From positions 1,612,001 through 1,676,000 of the forward strand of contig NZ_LS398548.1 of the NCBI RefSeq assembly GCF_900327275.1: 64,000 nt of DNA, read 5' to 3'. The stretch is from Orientia tsutsugamushi (GTDB lineage Bacteria > Pseudomonadota > Alphaproteobacteria > Rickettsiales > Rickettsiaceae). The position numbers were made by a program, and so were the translations under genes. Below are positions 37,280-45,474 of the stretch, piece after piece (the stretch's first letter is position 1; the number at the start of each line of letters is the position of its first letter). Below the pieces are notes generated by a model that searched no databases, had not been told where the DNA came from, and saw only the letters and a list, made by a program, of their open reading frames with translations.

Positions 37280-37855
37280 TTAGGTAGCATACAGCTTACA
37301 GTATTTATTTAGCTCTATAGCAATTTCTGGTAATTTAAGATATTCAGCCAGAGGTATAAATTCTTGCTGCGTTTCTAGTATGATTTCTTGTCTTTTTTCA
37401 TAAGGTTTTATTGATACAGTCTGAATATTATGGAATCGGTCGAAAAGCTTAATTAATAATAGTTCTGTTTTATTTTGTCTATAAAATGTTTGAATCATTT
37501 CTCTAGAACTAATTTTTTTATTATCCTTAATCCTGGTGAGATCTGAAACCTGTTCTGCAATATTATGACCAAATTCTTGACCTATTTTTTCTTTAGTTAG
37601 TGTTGTGTCTTCGATGGTATCATGTAGTATTGCTGTAATAATCGTATCTGTTTCAAAGCTGTAGTCTGATACCATATAAGCTACTTCTAATGGATGTGTG
37701 TAGTATAGTTCTCCTGTATCTCTCTTTTGCTGACCATGATATTTTTGGGCATAAAATATTGCTTTTTCAACTTTATCAAGATCAATTTCAGTATTAAATC
37801 TTACGTTGGTTTCAAACAGCTTATTTAGTAAGCTCTCGCTATAAAAGTTTATCAT
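37280..37855 (-). CDS. SpoT-type (p)ppGpp hydrolase domain protein
   Basis: This 191-residue copy of the 743 protein is about 95% identical by eye, with all HD residues kept (YTHPLEV, ILHDTIEDT). Its end is YCKLYAT rather than YCELYVKTKV. The kinase-like gene lies upstream with the same spacing as in the other arm. Confidence 0.85.
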   Translation of the reverse strand: MINFYSESLLNKLFETNVRFNTEIDLDKVEKAIFYAQKYHGQQKRDTGELYYTHPLEVAYMVSDYSFETDTIITAILHDTIEDTTLTKEKIGQEFGHNIAEQVSDLTRIKDNKKISSREMIQTFYRQNKTELLLIKLFDRFHNIQTVSIKPYEKRQEIILETQQEFIPLAEYLKLPEIAIELNKYCKLYAT

Positions 37856-37955
37856 TTTTCATCTCTAAATAATCTTTAATAAATTATACAATAAATTAAA
37901 CTTTTTATATACTTCAGTCTCAGATAAAAAGTGTGAAAGAAGCGAATTAATTTGA

Positions 37956-38813
37956 TTAAAAAAGTTGTACTGGAATATTGCAAGTAATGGTTGTAAACTT
38001 GTCTTTTTCGCTTTCTATTTCCATTTCTCCATTAAGTTGATTAATAAGGTAATTTACAAACCATAATCCTGATTCAAGCATTAGTGGATAGTCTCGTACC
38101 AACTCAAAATCAGCTAATTTAGCTTTTATATTCCCTAATTTTTCTTTTGAAATACCGCTTCCTGTATCGTGTATTCTAAATTGTAGTATGTTATCGCTTT
38201 TTATATAATTTTTTACAGTAAACAAATGAACTGTAATTATAACCTGGCAGCTGCGATTAAATCTAATGACGCTTCCTATTAATTGACTTAATATAGCTTG
38301 TAAGTGATCACTATTTCCAATCACAATATCCTTCATTTTGTACTGAAAATTGTAATTGATTTTTATATCTTTCTCTTTTGCAATGTCTTCTAGTCTCCTG
38401 ACGGCATCCTTTACTAGCTTTTGTATGCTAAATTTTTTTAAACATAAATTTTCATGCTCAATTTCGCTTCTAAGCGTGTAAACTACATCATTACAGTACT
38501 CTTGGAGATTTGCTGATCGATTTAATATTGTTTTCAGCTTATCTTTATTTTCCGAATCATTTAACATGATCTCGCTTGCAAGCCTTACAATTTCACTCGT
38601 TGCAATATTAAATCTATATTTAATCTCCTGTATTAAATATGTACAATATTCTTTCAATGATTCAGCTACCTCGACCTGATACTTCGCTTTTCTTAACTTT
38701 GTTATTATCTCCATATATTCATCGATATTCTCACTCTCTCCATTCACTAACGTAATTGGTATTGGAGGAATTTGTACCATCCATTTGTTAATTGTTTTCT
38801 TCTTTTCTTTCAT
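37956..38813 (-). CDS. Histidine-kinase-like protein lacking catalytic residues
   Basis: Complete 285-residue version of the gene cut at base 1. A helical DHp-like region (about 45-115) has QEIKYR where kinases have HEIRTP, so the phosphorylated His is Gln. The HATPase_c region (about 140-280) has the G1 box DTGSGIS, but the N box reads QLIGSV without Asn. The start overlaps the end of the upstream paralog by 26 bp, so the pair is probably translated together. No receiver domain or membrane helix is present. Probable pseudokinase. Confidence 0.75.
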   Translation of the reverse strand: MKEKKKTINKWMVQIPPIPITLVNGESENIDEYMEIITKLRKAKYQVEVAESLKEYCTYLIQEIKYRFNIATSEIVRLASEIMLNDSENKDKLKTILNRSANLQEYCNDVVYTLRSEIEHENLCLKKFSIQKLVKDAVRRLEDIAKEKDIKINYNFQYKMKDIVIGNSDHLQAILSQLIGSVIRFNRSCQVIITVHLFTVKNYIKSDNILQFRIHDTGSGISKEKLGNIKAKLADFELVRDYPLMLESGLWFVNYLINQLNGEMEIESEKDKFTTITCNIPVQLF

Positions 38814-39564
38814 AGCATTCTCCTAAAGAATAATTCAAACTAGTTATTGGCACTTCAAATGAAAAAGTTATGTAATTATTTTCCTCTTTTGCTCTTAGTC
38901 TTCCTTTTAGCTGATCTGTAAGATGTTTTATAAATGCTAATCCTTCTCCTAGTTCTTGATACATTACCAAATTCGTATTCTCTAGTTCAGCATTTATTCT
39001 TTCTAATTTTTCTTTAGAAGTGCTTAGTCCTATGTTTTGTACTGTAAATTGTAATATTTCTGAATACTGATTGAGGTTAATAGTAATCTTGCTATTTTTG
39101 CTGCTATTTATAATAGCACTACCAATTAACTGACTTATTACTGCTTTTATTCGAAAACTATCTCCAATCAGAACCGTCTTTATGTCATTTTGAACATTTA
39201 GCTTTATATTCTCATTTTCAAAATGTTCCCTCATTCTGATAACAGTATTATTTATTAGCGGTTCTATATTAAATGTTTCAATCCTTATATTTGTTGATGC
39301 TATGTATTGTCTAAATAAAAAAATTATTCCATTTAGAGAAGCTATTATATTTACCTTTTTTTTATCATAGTTATTTACGATTCGCCTAAAATATTGTATC
39401 CAATCTATGAGTTTTATGCTTACTTGCCCAGATTCCTCTAGCTGACAGTATAGTTTTTGCAATTCAGCGTCTATTTGTTTTATTGTTGTGCTATTAATTC
39501 CCTCTGTAGATAATTTTTCGGTTAATTTATTGATTTTATTTTGACCTTCGTCTTCAATAGGCAT
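38788..39564 (-). CDS. Second histidine-kinase-like protein, more degenerate
   Basis: This 258-residue paralog of the following gene has the same layout. DHp-like helices lack a His motif. The N box is QLIGSA and the G1 box is altered (VQNIGLSTS), while the G2-like stretch GLAFIKHLTDQLKG is kept. It is first of a two-gene overlapping pair. A scaffolding or sequestering role is possible; phosphotransfer is unlikely. Confidence 0.65.
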   Translation of the reverse strand: MPIEDEGQNKINKLTEKLSTEGINSTTIKQIDAELQKLYCQLEESGQVSIKLIDWIQYFRRIVNNYDKKKVNIIASLNGIIFLFRQYIASTNIRIETFNIEPLINNTVIRMREHFENENIKLNVQNDIKTVLIGDSFRIKAVISQLIGSAIINSSKNSKITINLNQYSEILQFTVQNIGLSTSKEKLERINAELENTNLVMYQELGEGLAFIKHLTDQLKGRLRAKEENNYITFSFEVPITSLNYSLGECYERKEENN

Positions 39565-39937
39565 AGAATTCCCCTACTGTTTTTGTTTAAAAAATGGTTT
39601 CTGAAGATTAATTCCAAAAGTTCAACCCTTTGTTTTATTTAATCTTCAGATCATTATCATCAAAGTTTTGAAACCTAGATAATATAAGGTATAGAGTAGC
39701 ATTATAATTTTTATTAGTCTATTAAAATCTTTTAATTTTTAGGTTAAATTTTTGCATAATAATCTAATGTTGATGTAAAATTATTACATTCCTTACTTAT
39801 GGTTATAATCAATAATAAATCTTATTCAAAAAGGATACATAAAAAGTCTTGTAAGCGTTATTATTACTAGCATTACAAGCTGTTTTCTGGTATAATCTCA
39901 ATAGAGATTCAACTAACAGAAATTAATTAAACTTCAT
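39565..39937. promoter_or_regulatory. Divergent intergenic region between kinase pair and dam
   Basis: No gene is seen. A 7-bp inverted repeat (cttgtaa/ttacaag, about 39848-39880) and a TATAAT at 39891-39896 about 40 bp before the methylase start suggest the dam promoter. Nothing else is recognisable. Confidence 0.4.
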
Positions 39938-40747
39938 GTGTCAGTAGCTGTTGCTAATAAGTCTAAGCCTTTTCTTCATTGGATTGGTAGTAAACGAAGA
40001 ATTGTTAATAAATTAATAGAACATCTTCCTCAAGGTCCACACTATAATTACTATGAACCATTCCTTGGTGGAGGTGCTTTATTTTTTCAAGTTAGGCATC
40101 TTTTTAAACAATGTTTTTTGTCTGACATCAATCTTGATTTAATTACTAGCTATAATGCTGTTAAAAATAATCCTAATGAGGTCAATAGATTACTGAGTTT
40201 ATATCACAAACATCATTCAAAGGATTATTATTATAAAGTTAAAAACAAATATAGTAATAATCCGAATGAAATTACCGCAAAATTTATATATCTTAATAAA
40301 TATTCTTTTAGAGGAATTTATAGAGTCTACAAAAACGGACAATCTGCTCAAACATTTTCTGGTGAATGCTACATTAAACTCCACATTGCATCTAGAATAA
40401 ACCAATGCAGCAACCTTTTACATGGTGTATCAATTTATGCTACAGATTTTTCATTTATAGAGCCTCAACAAAATGACTTTGTTTATTTCGATCCTCCTTA
40501 CCATAAATCTGGAGAACAGTTCTATAATAGTCTTCCATTTGATGAAAAAGATCAAATTAGATTACGGGATTTTGTCCAAGAATTAACAAATAAAGGTGTT
40601 AAGATTATGATCTCAAATAATAATACTGCCTTTATTAGAGACTTATACAAAGATTTTAATATCAATACCGTTACAGTCGTATACTCAATCAATGAACAAC
40701 GCAATCCTGTTAATGAGCTAATCATTACTAACTATAAAACTTGCTAG
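39938..40747 (+). CDS. dam: DNA adenine methyltransferase (Dam, D12 class)
   Basis: This 269-residue protein starts at GTG 39938. Motif X FLHWIGSKRR, motif I FLGGGALFF and catalytic DPPY (about 185-188) place it in the MethyltransfD12/Dam family, which methylates adenine N6, usually in GATC. No restriction partner is next to it, so it is an orphan methylase. Such methylases are typical RAGE cargo. It looks complete and intact. Confidence 0.88.
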   Translation: MSVAVANKSKPFLHWIGSKRRIVNKLIEHLPQGPHYNYYEPFLGGGALFFQVRHLFKQCFLSDINLDLITSYNAVKNNPNEVNRLLSLYHKHHSKDYYYKVKNKYSNNPNEITAKFIYLNKYSFRGIYRVYKNGQSAQTFSGECYIKLHIASRINQCSNLLHGVSIYATDFSFIEPQQNDFVYFDPPYHKSGEQFYNSLPFDEKDQIRLRDFVQELTNKGVKIMISNNNTAFIRDLYKDFNINTVTVVYSINEQRNPVNELIITNYKTC

Positions 40748-40750
40748 TTA

Positions 40751-41299
40751 TTAAATGTGAACCCGCAATCCAAATCGTATATGAATAGGAAGTGGTCTAT
40801 AGTTAGCAATTGTGCTACATTCAATGTCTAAATATGTATCTCTTGATAAATTTATTGTTGTACCAACTCCGTCTAAATATGTATCTCTTGATAAGTTTAT
40901 TGTTGTACCAACTCCTAAGTCTATACCAGTACCGCTATCACCATTGAAAACTGATACTAGGCCACCTGTAACAAAAATTGATGCTTTGTTACCTTCAATT
41001 ATATTATAATAATAATTTCCTTGAACAAAGTTATCTCTACAGTTGTGATGACACATAAATCCTAATCTTACATCCATTCTGTGCCGATCTAATCTATAAC
41101 CAACTCCAGCTTCTAATGTGTCGTAGTTAGTAGCAATACCAGTTGAAAATTTTATATAGAATTGTGAAGTATCAATACTATCTTTGAAAGCATTGAAGTT
41201 TACATTATTATTCGCTGTACATATCGATGGTGAAGATAATACAACGAATGCTAACATAACTGCATAACACGGTTGTAAAGGTGATTTCAAAATACTCAT
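40751..41299 (-). CDS. Secreted, beta-rich outer-membrane-like protein
   Basis: This 182-residue protein has a signal peptide (AFVVLSSPSICTA|NN) and alternating hydrophobic strands (YIKFSTGIATNYDTLEAGVG, MDVRLGFMCHHNC) ending in IHIRFGLRVHI, like a small beta barrel closing on an aromatic or Ile residue. I do not recognise a named family. A 45-bp tandem duplication near the end repeats GVGTTINLSRDTYLD. Convergent with dam, 3 bp apart. Confidence 0.5.
   Translation of the reverse strand: MSILKSPLQPCYAVMLAFVVLSSPSICTANNNVNFNAFKDSIDTSQFYIKFSTGIATNYDTLEAGVGYRLDRHRMDVRLGFMCHHNCRDNFVQGNYYYNIIEGNKASIFVTGGLVSVFNGDSGTGIDLGVGTTINLSRDTYLDGVGTTINLSRDTYLDIECSTIANYRPLPIHIRFGLRVHI
40827..40916. repeat. 45-bp tandem duplication
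   Basis: Two 45-bp units differing by about two bases, in frame in the beta-rich protein gene. A barrel would gain a strand from it. Confidence 0.85.
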
Positions 41300-41401
41300 A
41301 GCAGTTCTATCTAATTACAATATTTTTATGAAGCTTAATATTAATTGTATTCTGCGTCAACTTTCTTTATTAGCATTAACATATTAGCTATCTGTTAAAA
41401 C

Positions 41402-42046
41402 CTAATACCATGGGACTGATTGTTCCGTTAGAAAGTTGAATACATCTGCATTACCGCTTTTAGCAGCGTAATCTATAGGAGTCATGCCGTTATCATCTTT
41501 TGCATCAATATCAGCACCATAATCAATCAAAAGCTGTATAACATCTATGATTTCATTACGAACAGCGATATGTAGTAGTGTTTCTCCTTCATCATATTTT
41601 TTATTAATACCAGTAGAATTATGTTTTAGCATAATTGCTAAAGGTTCTATACATCTGCATTCAACAGCATCAGATAAAGGTGTATTACCTTGATTATTTT
41701 CGATATTTACATCAGCATTATATTTTAGCAGTAATGCTATATGATCATTGCAATAGATAGGATATTTTTCGAAAAATTCATAATATACTTGAATTGTGTC
41801 AACAACAAGATGTAAAGCAGTGTGCCCATCATTATCTTGTGCGTTTACGTTAGCTCCATTGCTTAGTAAAAGCTCGGCAATAGGTAGATTCTTATATTTC
41901 AAAGCAACAGATAAAGCTGTAGTACCGTTTTTATATTTTGAATTGACAAGTGTACTATCCTTATTAATAAGCTGCTTCACTTTTTTAATATCACCATCTT
42001 GAATAGCGCTATGTAAGGAATATTTAGCCTTAGATTCGAATATCAT
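41402..42046 (-). CDS. Ankyrin-repeat protein
   Basis: This 214-residue protein is made almost wholly of about six ankyrin repeats (TALSVALKYKNLPIAELLLS, DGHTALHLVVDT, NGMTPIDYAAKSGNADVFNF). No signal peptide and no F-box-like end, unlike the Ank at 23245. Orientia Ank proteins are candidate type I-secreted effectors acting in the host cell. The frame is intact. Confidence 0.85.
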   Translation of the reverse strand: MIFESKAKYSLHSAIQDGDIKKVKQLINKDSTLVNSKYKNGTTALSVALKYKNLPIAELLLSNGANVNAQDNDGHTALHLVVDTIQVYYEFFEKYPIYCNDHIALLLKYNADVNIENNQGNTPLSDAVECRCIEPLAIMLKHNSTGINKKYDEGETLLHIAVRNEIIDVIQLLIDYGADIDAKDDNGMTPIDYAAKSGNADVFNFLTEQSVPWY

Positions 42047-42083
42047 ATATTTAATCCTTTTATTCTCAATTATTTACCACATT

Positions 42084-42659
42084 TTAACTAGCATGAAGTT
42101 TACAATATTCGCTTAAGCGTTCTCCAATCTCTGGTAGTTTAAGGTATTCAGCAAGAGCTATAAATTCTTGCTGAGTTTCAAATATTATTTCTTGCCTTTT
42201 GTGAGGAGGTTTGATGAATATAGTTGTAATATTATGGAATCTATCAAAAAGTTTGATCAGTAATAGTTCTGTTTTATTTTGGCTGCGTAATATTTGTATC
42301 ATTTCCATAGCACTGATTTTCTTATTATCCCTAACTCTGGTAAGGTCTGAAACCTGTTCTGCAATATTAGCGCCAAATTCGTACCTTATTCTTTCTTTAG
42401 TTAGTTTTGTGTCTTCAAGTGTATCATGTAGTGTTGCAGTAATAATTGTATCTGTTTCAAAGCTGTAGTCTGATACCATGTAGGCTACTTCTAATGGATG
42501 TGTGTAGTAGAGTTCTCCAGTATCTCTCTTTTGCTGGCCATGATATTTTTTAGCGTAAAGTATTGCTTTTTCAACTCTATCAAGATCAATTTTGGTGTTA
42601 AATCTTATGTTGGTTCTGAACAGCTTATTTATTAAGCTTTCACTATAAAAATCTATCAT
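42084..42659 (-). CDS. SpoT-type (p)ppGpp hydrolase domain protein, third copy
   Basis: This 191-residue paralog is more divergent than the pair in the inverted repeat (ATLHDTLEDTKLTKER, FIKPPHKRQEII). HD motifs (YTHPLEV, LHDTLEDT) are kept. It lies just after the ankyrin gene and its upstream region resembles that of the other SpoT copies. Confidence 0.85.
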   Translation of the reverse strand: MIDFYSESLINKLFRTNIRFNTKIDLDRVEKAILYAKKYHGQQKRDTGELYYTHPLEVAYMVSDYSFETDTIITATLHDTLEDTKLTKERIRYEFGANIAEQVSDLTRVRDNKKISAMEMIQILRSQNKTELLLIKLFDRFHNITTIFIKPPHKRQEIIFETQQEFIALAEYLKLPEIGERLSEYCKLHAS

Positions 42660-42799
42660 TGTCCACCTCTAAATGGTTATTAATAAATTATACCATAATT
42701 TAAACTTTTTGTATACTCCAATCCCAGATAAAAACTGGAAAAGAAGCAAATTAAATTATAAATTTTTGGATTTAGTTATCACGATGCCAAAAACCAATC

Positions 42800-43405
42800 T
42801 TAAGATGTTAAAATTTGATAAGCCATATCTGCTTCAAAGACTCCAGCTATTTTACGCTTCAACTGAGCCTTCATACTACGATCTGTACCAGATTCAATAT
42901 TTGCTAGATACTGTTCTTTAAATCTTCCTACATCATTAAATCTAAAATTTCCACTATTAGCCTGATCAGTAGTTAGTAATTCATTTGCTAAGGCTTTTGC
43001 CATATAGTTTAGCACTGCTATCTTATTTGCAAAATGACGGTTTGGATATTTATTTGATAACTTCAACAGTAATTGATTTATGAAGTATATGTTGAAGCTT
43101 CTACTAAACATACGTTGTAGTATAACTGCATCTTCTGGTGTTAGTGGATAATAATCTGCTAGTCTTTTTCTTTTGGGATAGCATTCATTCTTTTCAACCT
43201 CTGAATCTTTAGTAATAGCTGGAGTTGCTAACTCACTATTTTGCTCATAATCCTTGTTTGATGGCTTATCATTACTAACATCACTAAGCTCATAGAAATT
43301 CAAATTCTGTTGTTGATCTTCTTTTTCATTTTCTACTAACTCAATTTCTATAAAATCATCAGATTCCGTATATTTAAACTTCAAATTTTGCTGTTGATCT
43401 TCATT
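42800..43405 (-). pseudogene. Winged-helix replicon-like protein, C-terminal part after IS insertion
   Basis: The frame runs from the IS junction (EDQQQNLKFKYTESDDF) to a complete C-terminus (IAGVFEADMAYQILTS). Removing the 905-bp IS and one 3-bp target duplication restores one 400-residue frame with 44314-44910, so the gene is broken only by the IS. The last ~100 residues are helical and basic (SMKAQLKRKIAGVFEADMAY). No family recognised. Confidence 0.7.
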
Positions 43406-43424
43406 AGACCTCTTTCGAAACTGG

Positions 43425-43688
43425 TTAAGGTAGTTCAAAATTATAAATGCCAGAGATCAAATTAAATCTAAGAGAGAATCTTTTACGTCTATTTCGATAT
43501 TTGTCAGCAATAATTTTGAAGCGTTTTAGTATACCAATAACGTTTTCATTCACAACTCTTGCTACTGCTAACCTATGATTATTCTTTTTATCATTTTTAG
43601 TTAAAGGATTTTTCTTGCTTTTTTTCTTTGGTAATTCAGAATTATTGTGAATTTTTTGTATGCCTTGATATCCTGTATCAGTAATCAC
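43425..43688 (-). CDS. IS5-family transposase, second frame fragment
   Basis: 87 residues with the second Asp (ITDTGYQG) and Glu (VVNENVIGILKRF) of the DDE triad. The part between 43690 and 43790 is out of frame because of a missing base near tgcgcg (43778). Defective copy. Confidence 0.75.
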   Translation of the reverse strand: MITDTGYQGIQKIHNNSELPKKKSKKNPLTKNDKKNNHRLAVARVVNENVIGILKRFKIIADKYRNRRKRFSLRFNLISGIYNFELP

Positions 43689-43787
43689 TTTTACCTTAGG
43701 ATGGATAAGAATTTTGGATTTCTTAAATAATCTAAAGTCATGTTTTTTACCGTTAGAAAAATCTGTACATATTACTTGCGCGTTTTC

Positions 43788-44165
43788 TTATCTACCACTA
43801 TTTGAGTTTTTAGTGTATGCCTTTTCTTCTTTCCTGAATAATAGAATTTTTGTTTTTTTAGGTCTTTCTATAGGACTCTCAGTATCATCAATCAAGACTA
43901 CTTCATAATTCATATCACTCTTCATTAAAGCTTTACGGCCTGGAAGAGCAAAGTTTTGGTGTTTAACTAGGCTGTCTTCTACCCATTTTACAGCTTTATA
44001 TGCTGAACTTTCACTAATTCCATAGTTCTGACCTATATGGAAATAAGTACGGTATTCTCTAAGGTATTCTAACACCATCAGCAACTGTTCCTCCAAATTG
44101 AGCTTATTTTTACGTCCACCTTTTGATTTCTTAAGACCATCAGCTTTCCTCAAAATATCCACCAT
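43788..44165 (-). CDS. IS5-family transposase, first frame
   Basis: 125 residues: helix-turn-helix (LEEQLLMVLEYLREY, YGISESSAYKAVKW) and the first catalytic Asp (EVVLIDDTESPIERP). The usual frameshift site is altered: seven A where the other copies have eight, so this copy reads PKKTKILLF and ends in GR. Probably inactive. Confidence 0.8.
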   Translation of the reverse strand: MVDILRKADGLKKSKGGRKNKLNLEEQLLMVLEYLREYRTYFHIGQNYGISESSAYKAVKWVEDSLVKHQNFALPGRKALMKSDMNYEVVLIDDTESPIERPKKTKILLFRKEEKAYTKNSNSGR

Positions 44166-44310
44166 CTTTGAAAATGTCCTCTTCCTTACTCCTGTTAATC
44201 AACGAAATTTTTCATCCTTTAACTCTTTAATCTGATCTAATTTCATTATTACTTCAAATTAGATTTTTATAACACCATTCTACATCATTCTCTAGTTTCG
44301 AAAGAAGTCT

Positions 44311-44910
44311 ATTTTTATTTTGATCATTCTCTATTAACTTATCTTCAGTAGATCTAGATCTATTATTATTTTTTTTATTATTATTATATCTATATATGTA
44401 GCTGCAATTTTTTGCAGGTTCACCTGCAAATTCTTGCAAATTGATGTGAAAATTTTTTTGTTGTAGAAGGACAATTTTTTCTTCTTTTTTTTCTTTTTCA
44501 GTAAAACGCTGAAAATTTTTTAGAAGTTTTACACAAAGAACATTACGTACCTTGAGATTGCCTTTAATTATTGTTCTATTTTCAACTTTAATAAAACCTG
44601 CATTGCTTAATTCAACCAAGCATTGTCTAACTCTGCGGTAACGAAGGTTTAACTCATTTTCAAAAAAGTAATAACTTTCCTGTAATTCATCTATATCTTT
44701 GTTGTAATAGATATGTAGTCTAAATACTATAAATGATAAAAGCTGTTTAGATGTCTTGCTTAAAGCTTTAGCATTATCGCCAATCAGATCTTTCCATTCT
44801 GCTGGAACAAAATTTCCAATAAAACGATAAAAGACAGTTGCATTATTGCTACTGTTATTATTAGTAATTTTGCAATTATTGCTTGCGAAATTACGCAAAT
44901 CTCGCACCAT
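44311..44910 (-). pseudogene. Winged-helix replicon-like protein, N-terminal part before IS insertion
   Basis: Start at ATG 44910 (MVRDLRNFASNNCKI) with agaggttgaa ahead, equal to the start of the 33067 paralog; the longer in-frame start at 44973 is unlikely. Winged helix RRVRQCLVELSNAGFIKVENR. The frame enters the IS at 44310. With 42800-43405 it makes the only complete version of this family in the window. Confidence 0.7.
44402..44439. repeat. Palindrome pair in the third winged-helix gene, changed stem
   Basis: CTGCAA-tttt-TTGCAG (44402-44417) and TGCAA-attc-TTGCA (44425-44438) start 22 bp apart, the same layout as at 31193-31232, but with GCAA/TTGC in place of GAAA/TTTC on both arms. Confidence 0.75.
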
Positions 44911-45421
44911 TTCAACCTCTAAAAATGTCAGGTATAGCAGGTGATTTAGGCAATTTTTGCTATCAAAAACCACATTTTTTTAGCACAAATGTAGCAATTT
45001 TGTAGCTACGCTCGAAATTTAACGCTCTGAAAGGCTTATAATAACTTAAGTAGTTTTAAACTATACATCTATATCGTCTAAAGTTGCAACCAAAAAACAT
45101 GGCAATGCTTTTATTTATATATTAATTGAAGCTCAATCAACCGTCGATTATTGGACAGCTCTGCGGTTATGGAGATACACATTGTTATTGTGCGAAAGGC
45201 ATAAGAAAGAAAAAACTAAATTACCATTAGTGTATAATTTAGTGATCTACAACGGCAAAGAAGTCTACAATGCACCTAGGAATTTGTGGGATTTATTTAC
45301 CGATTCAATGATAGCTAAGCAATTAATGACCTCTGACTATCAATTAGTCGATTTGCAAAGTATGTCGAATGATAAAATTGTTAGGAAAAAGCATATAGAT
45401 ACCGTGATAAGAATCAAGAAA

Positions 45422-45474
45422 AGAAATAATAATTTTATAAAAAAGATGTAAGTTTTTATAAAATTATTATTTCT
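45422..45474. terminator. Strong hairpin at the 3' end of the IS110 transposase
   Basis: A perfect 22-bp stem (45422-45443 with 45453-45474) with a 9-base loop overlaps the transposase stop. It is the longest perfect hairpin I noticed in the window, AT-rich, and could stop transcription from both sides. Confidence 0.65.

Larger units (their letters stand above)
43406..44310 (-). mobile_element. IS5-family (IS427-like) insertion sequence with 3-bp target duplication
   Basis: 905 bp with 17-bp terminal repeats (agacctctttcgaaact and agacttctttcgaaact) flanked by att on both sides, matching the uninterrupted sequence at 32481-32500. It carries two transposase frames on the minus strand (44165-43788 and 43688-43425). 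It is inserted in a winged-helix gene. A second copy lies at 57510-58416. Confidence 0.88.

Noticed and set aside
39938-40747. Restriction-modification system around the Dam methylase
   Set aside because: Neighbouring genes are kinase-like and secreted proteins; no nuclease partner nearby.
37956-42659. Toxin-antitoxin or phage-defence island
   Set aside because: SpoT, kinase-like, Dam and ankyrin genes are known RAGE cargo; no toxin, antitoxin or defence effector motif was seen.
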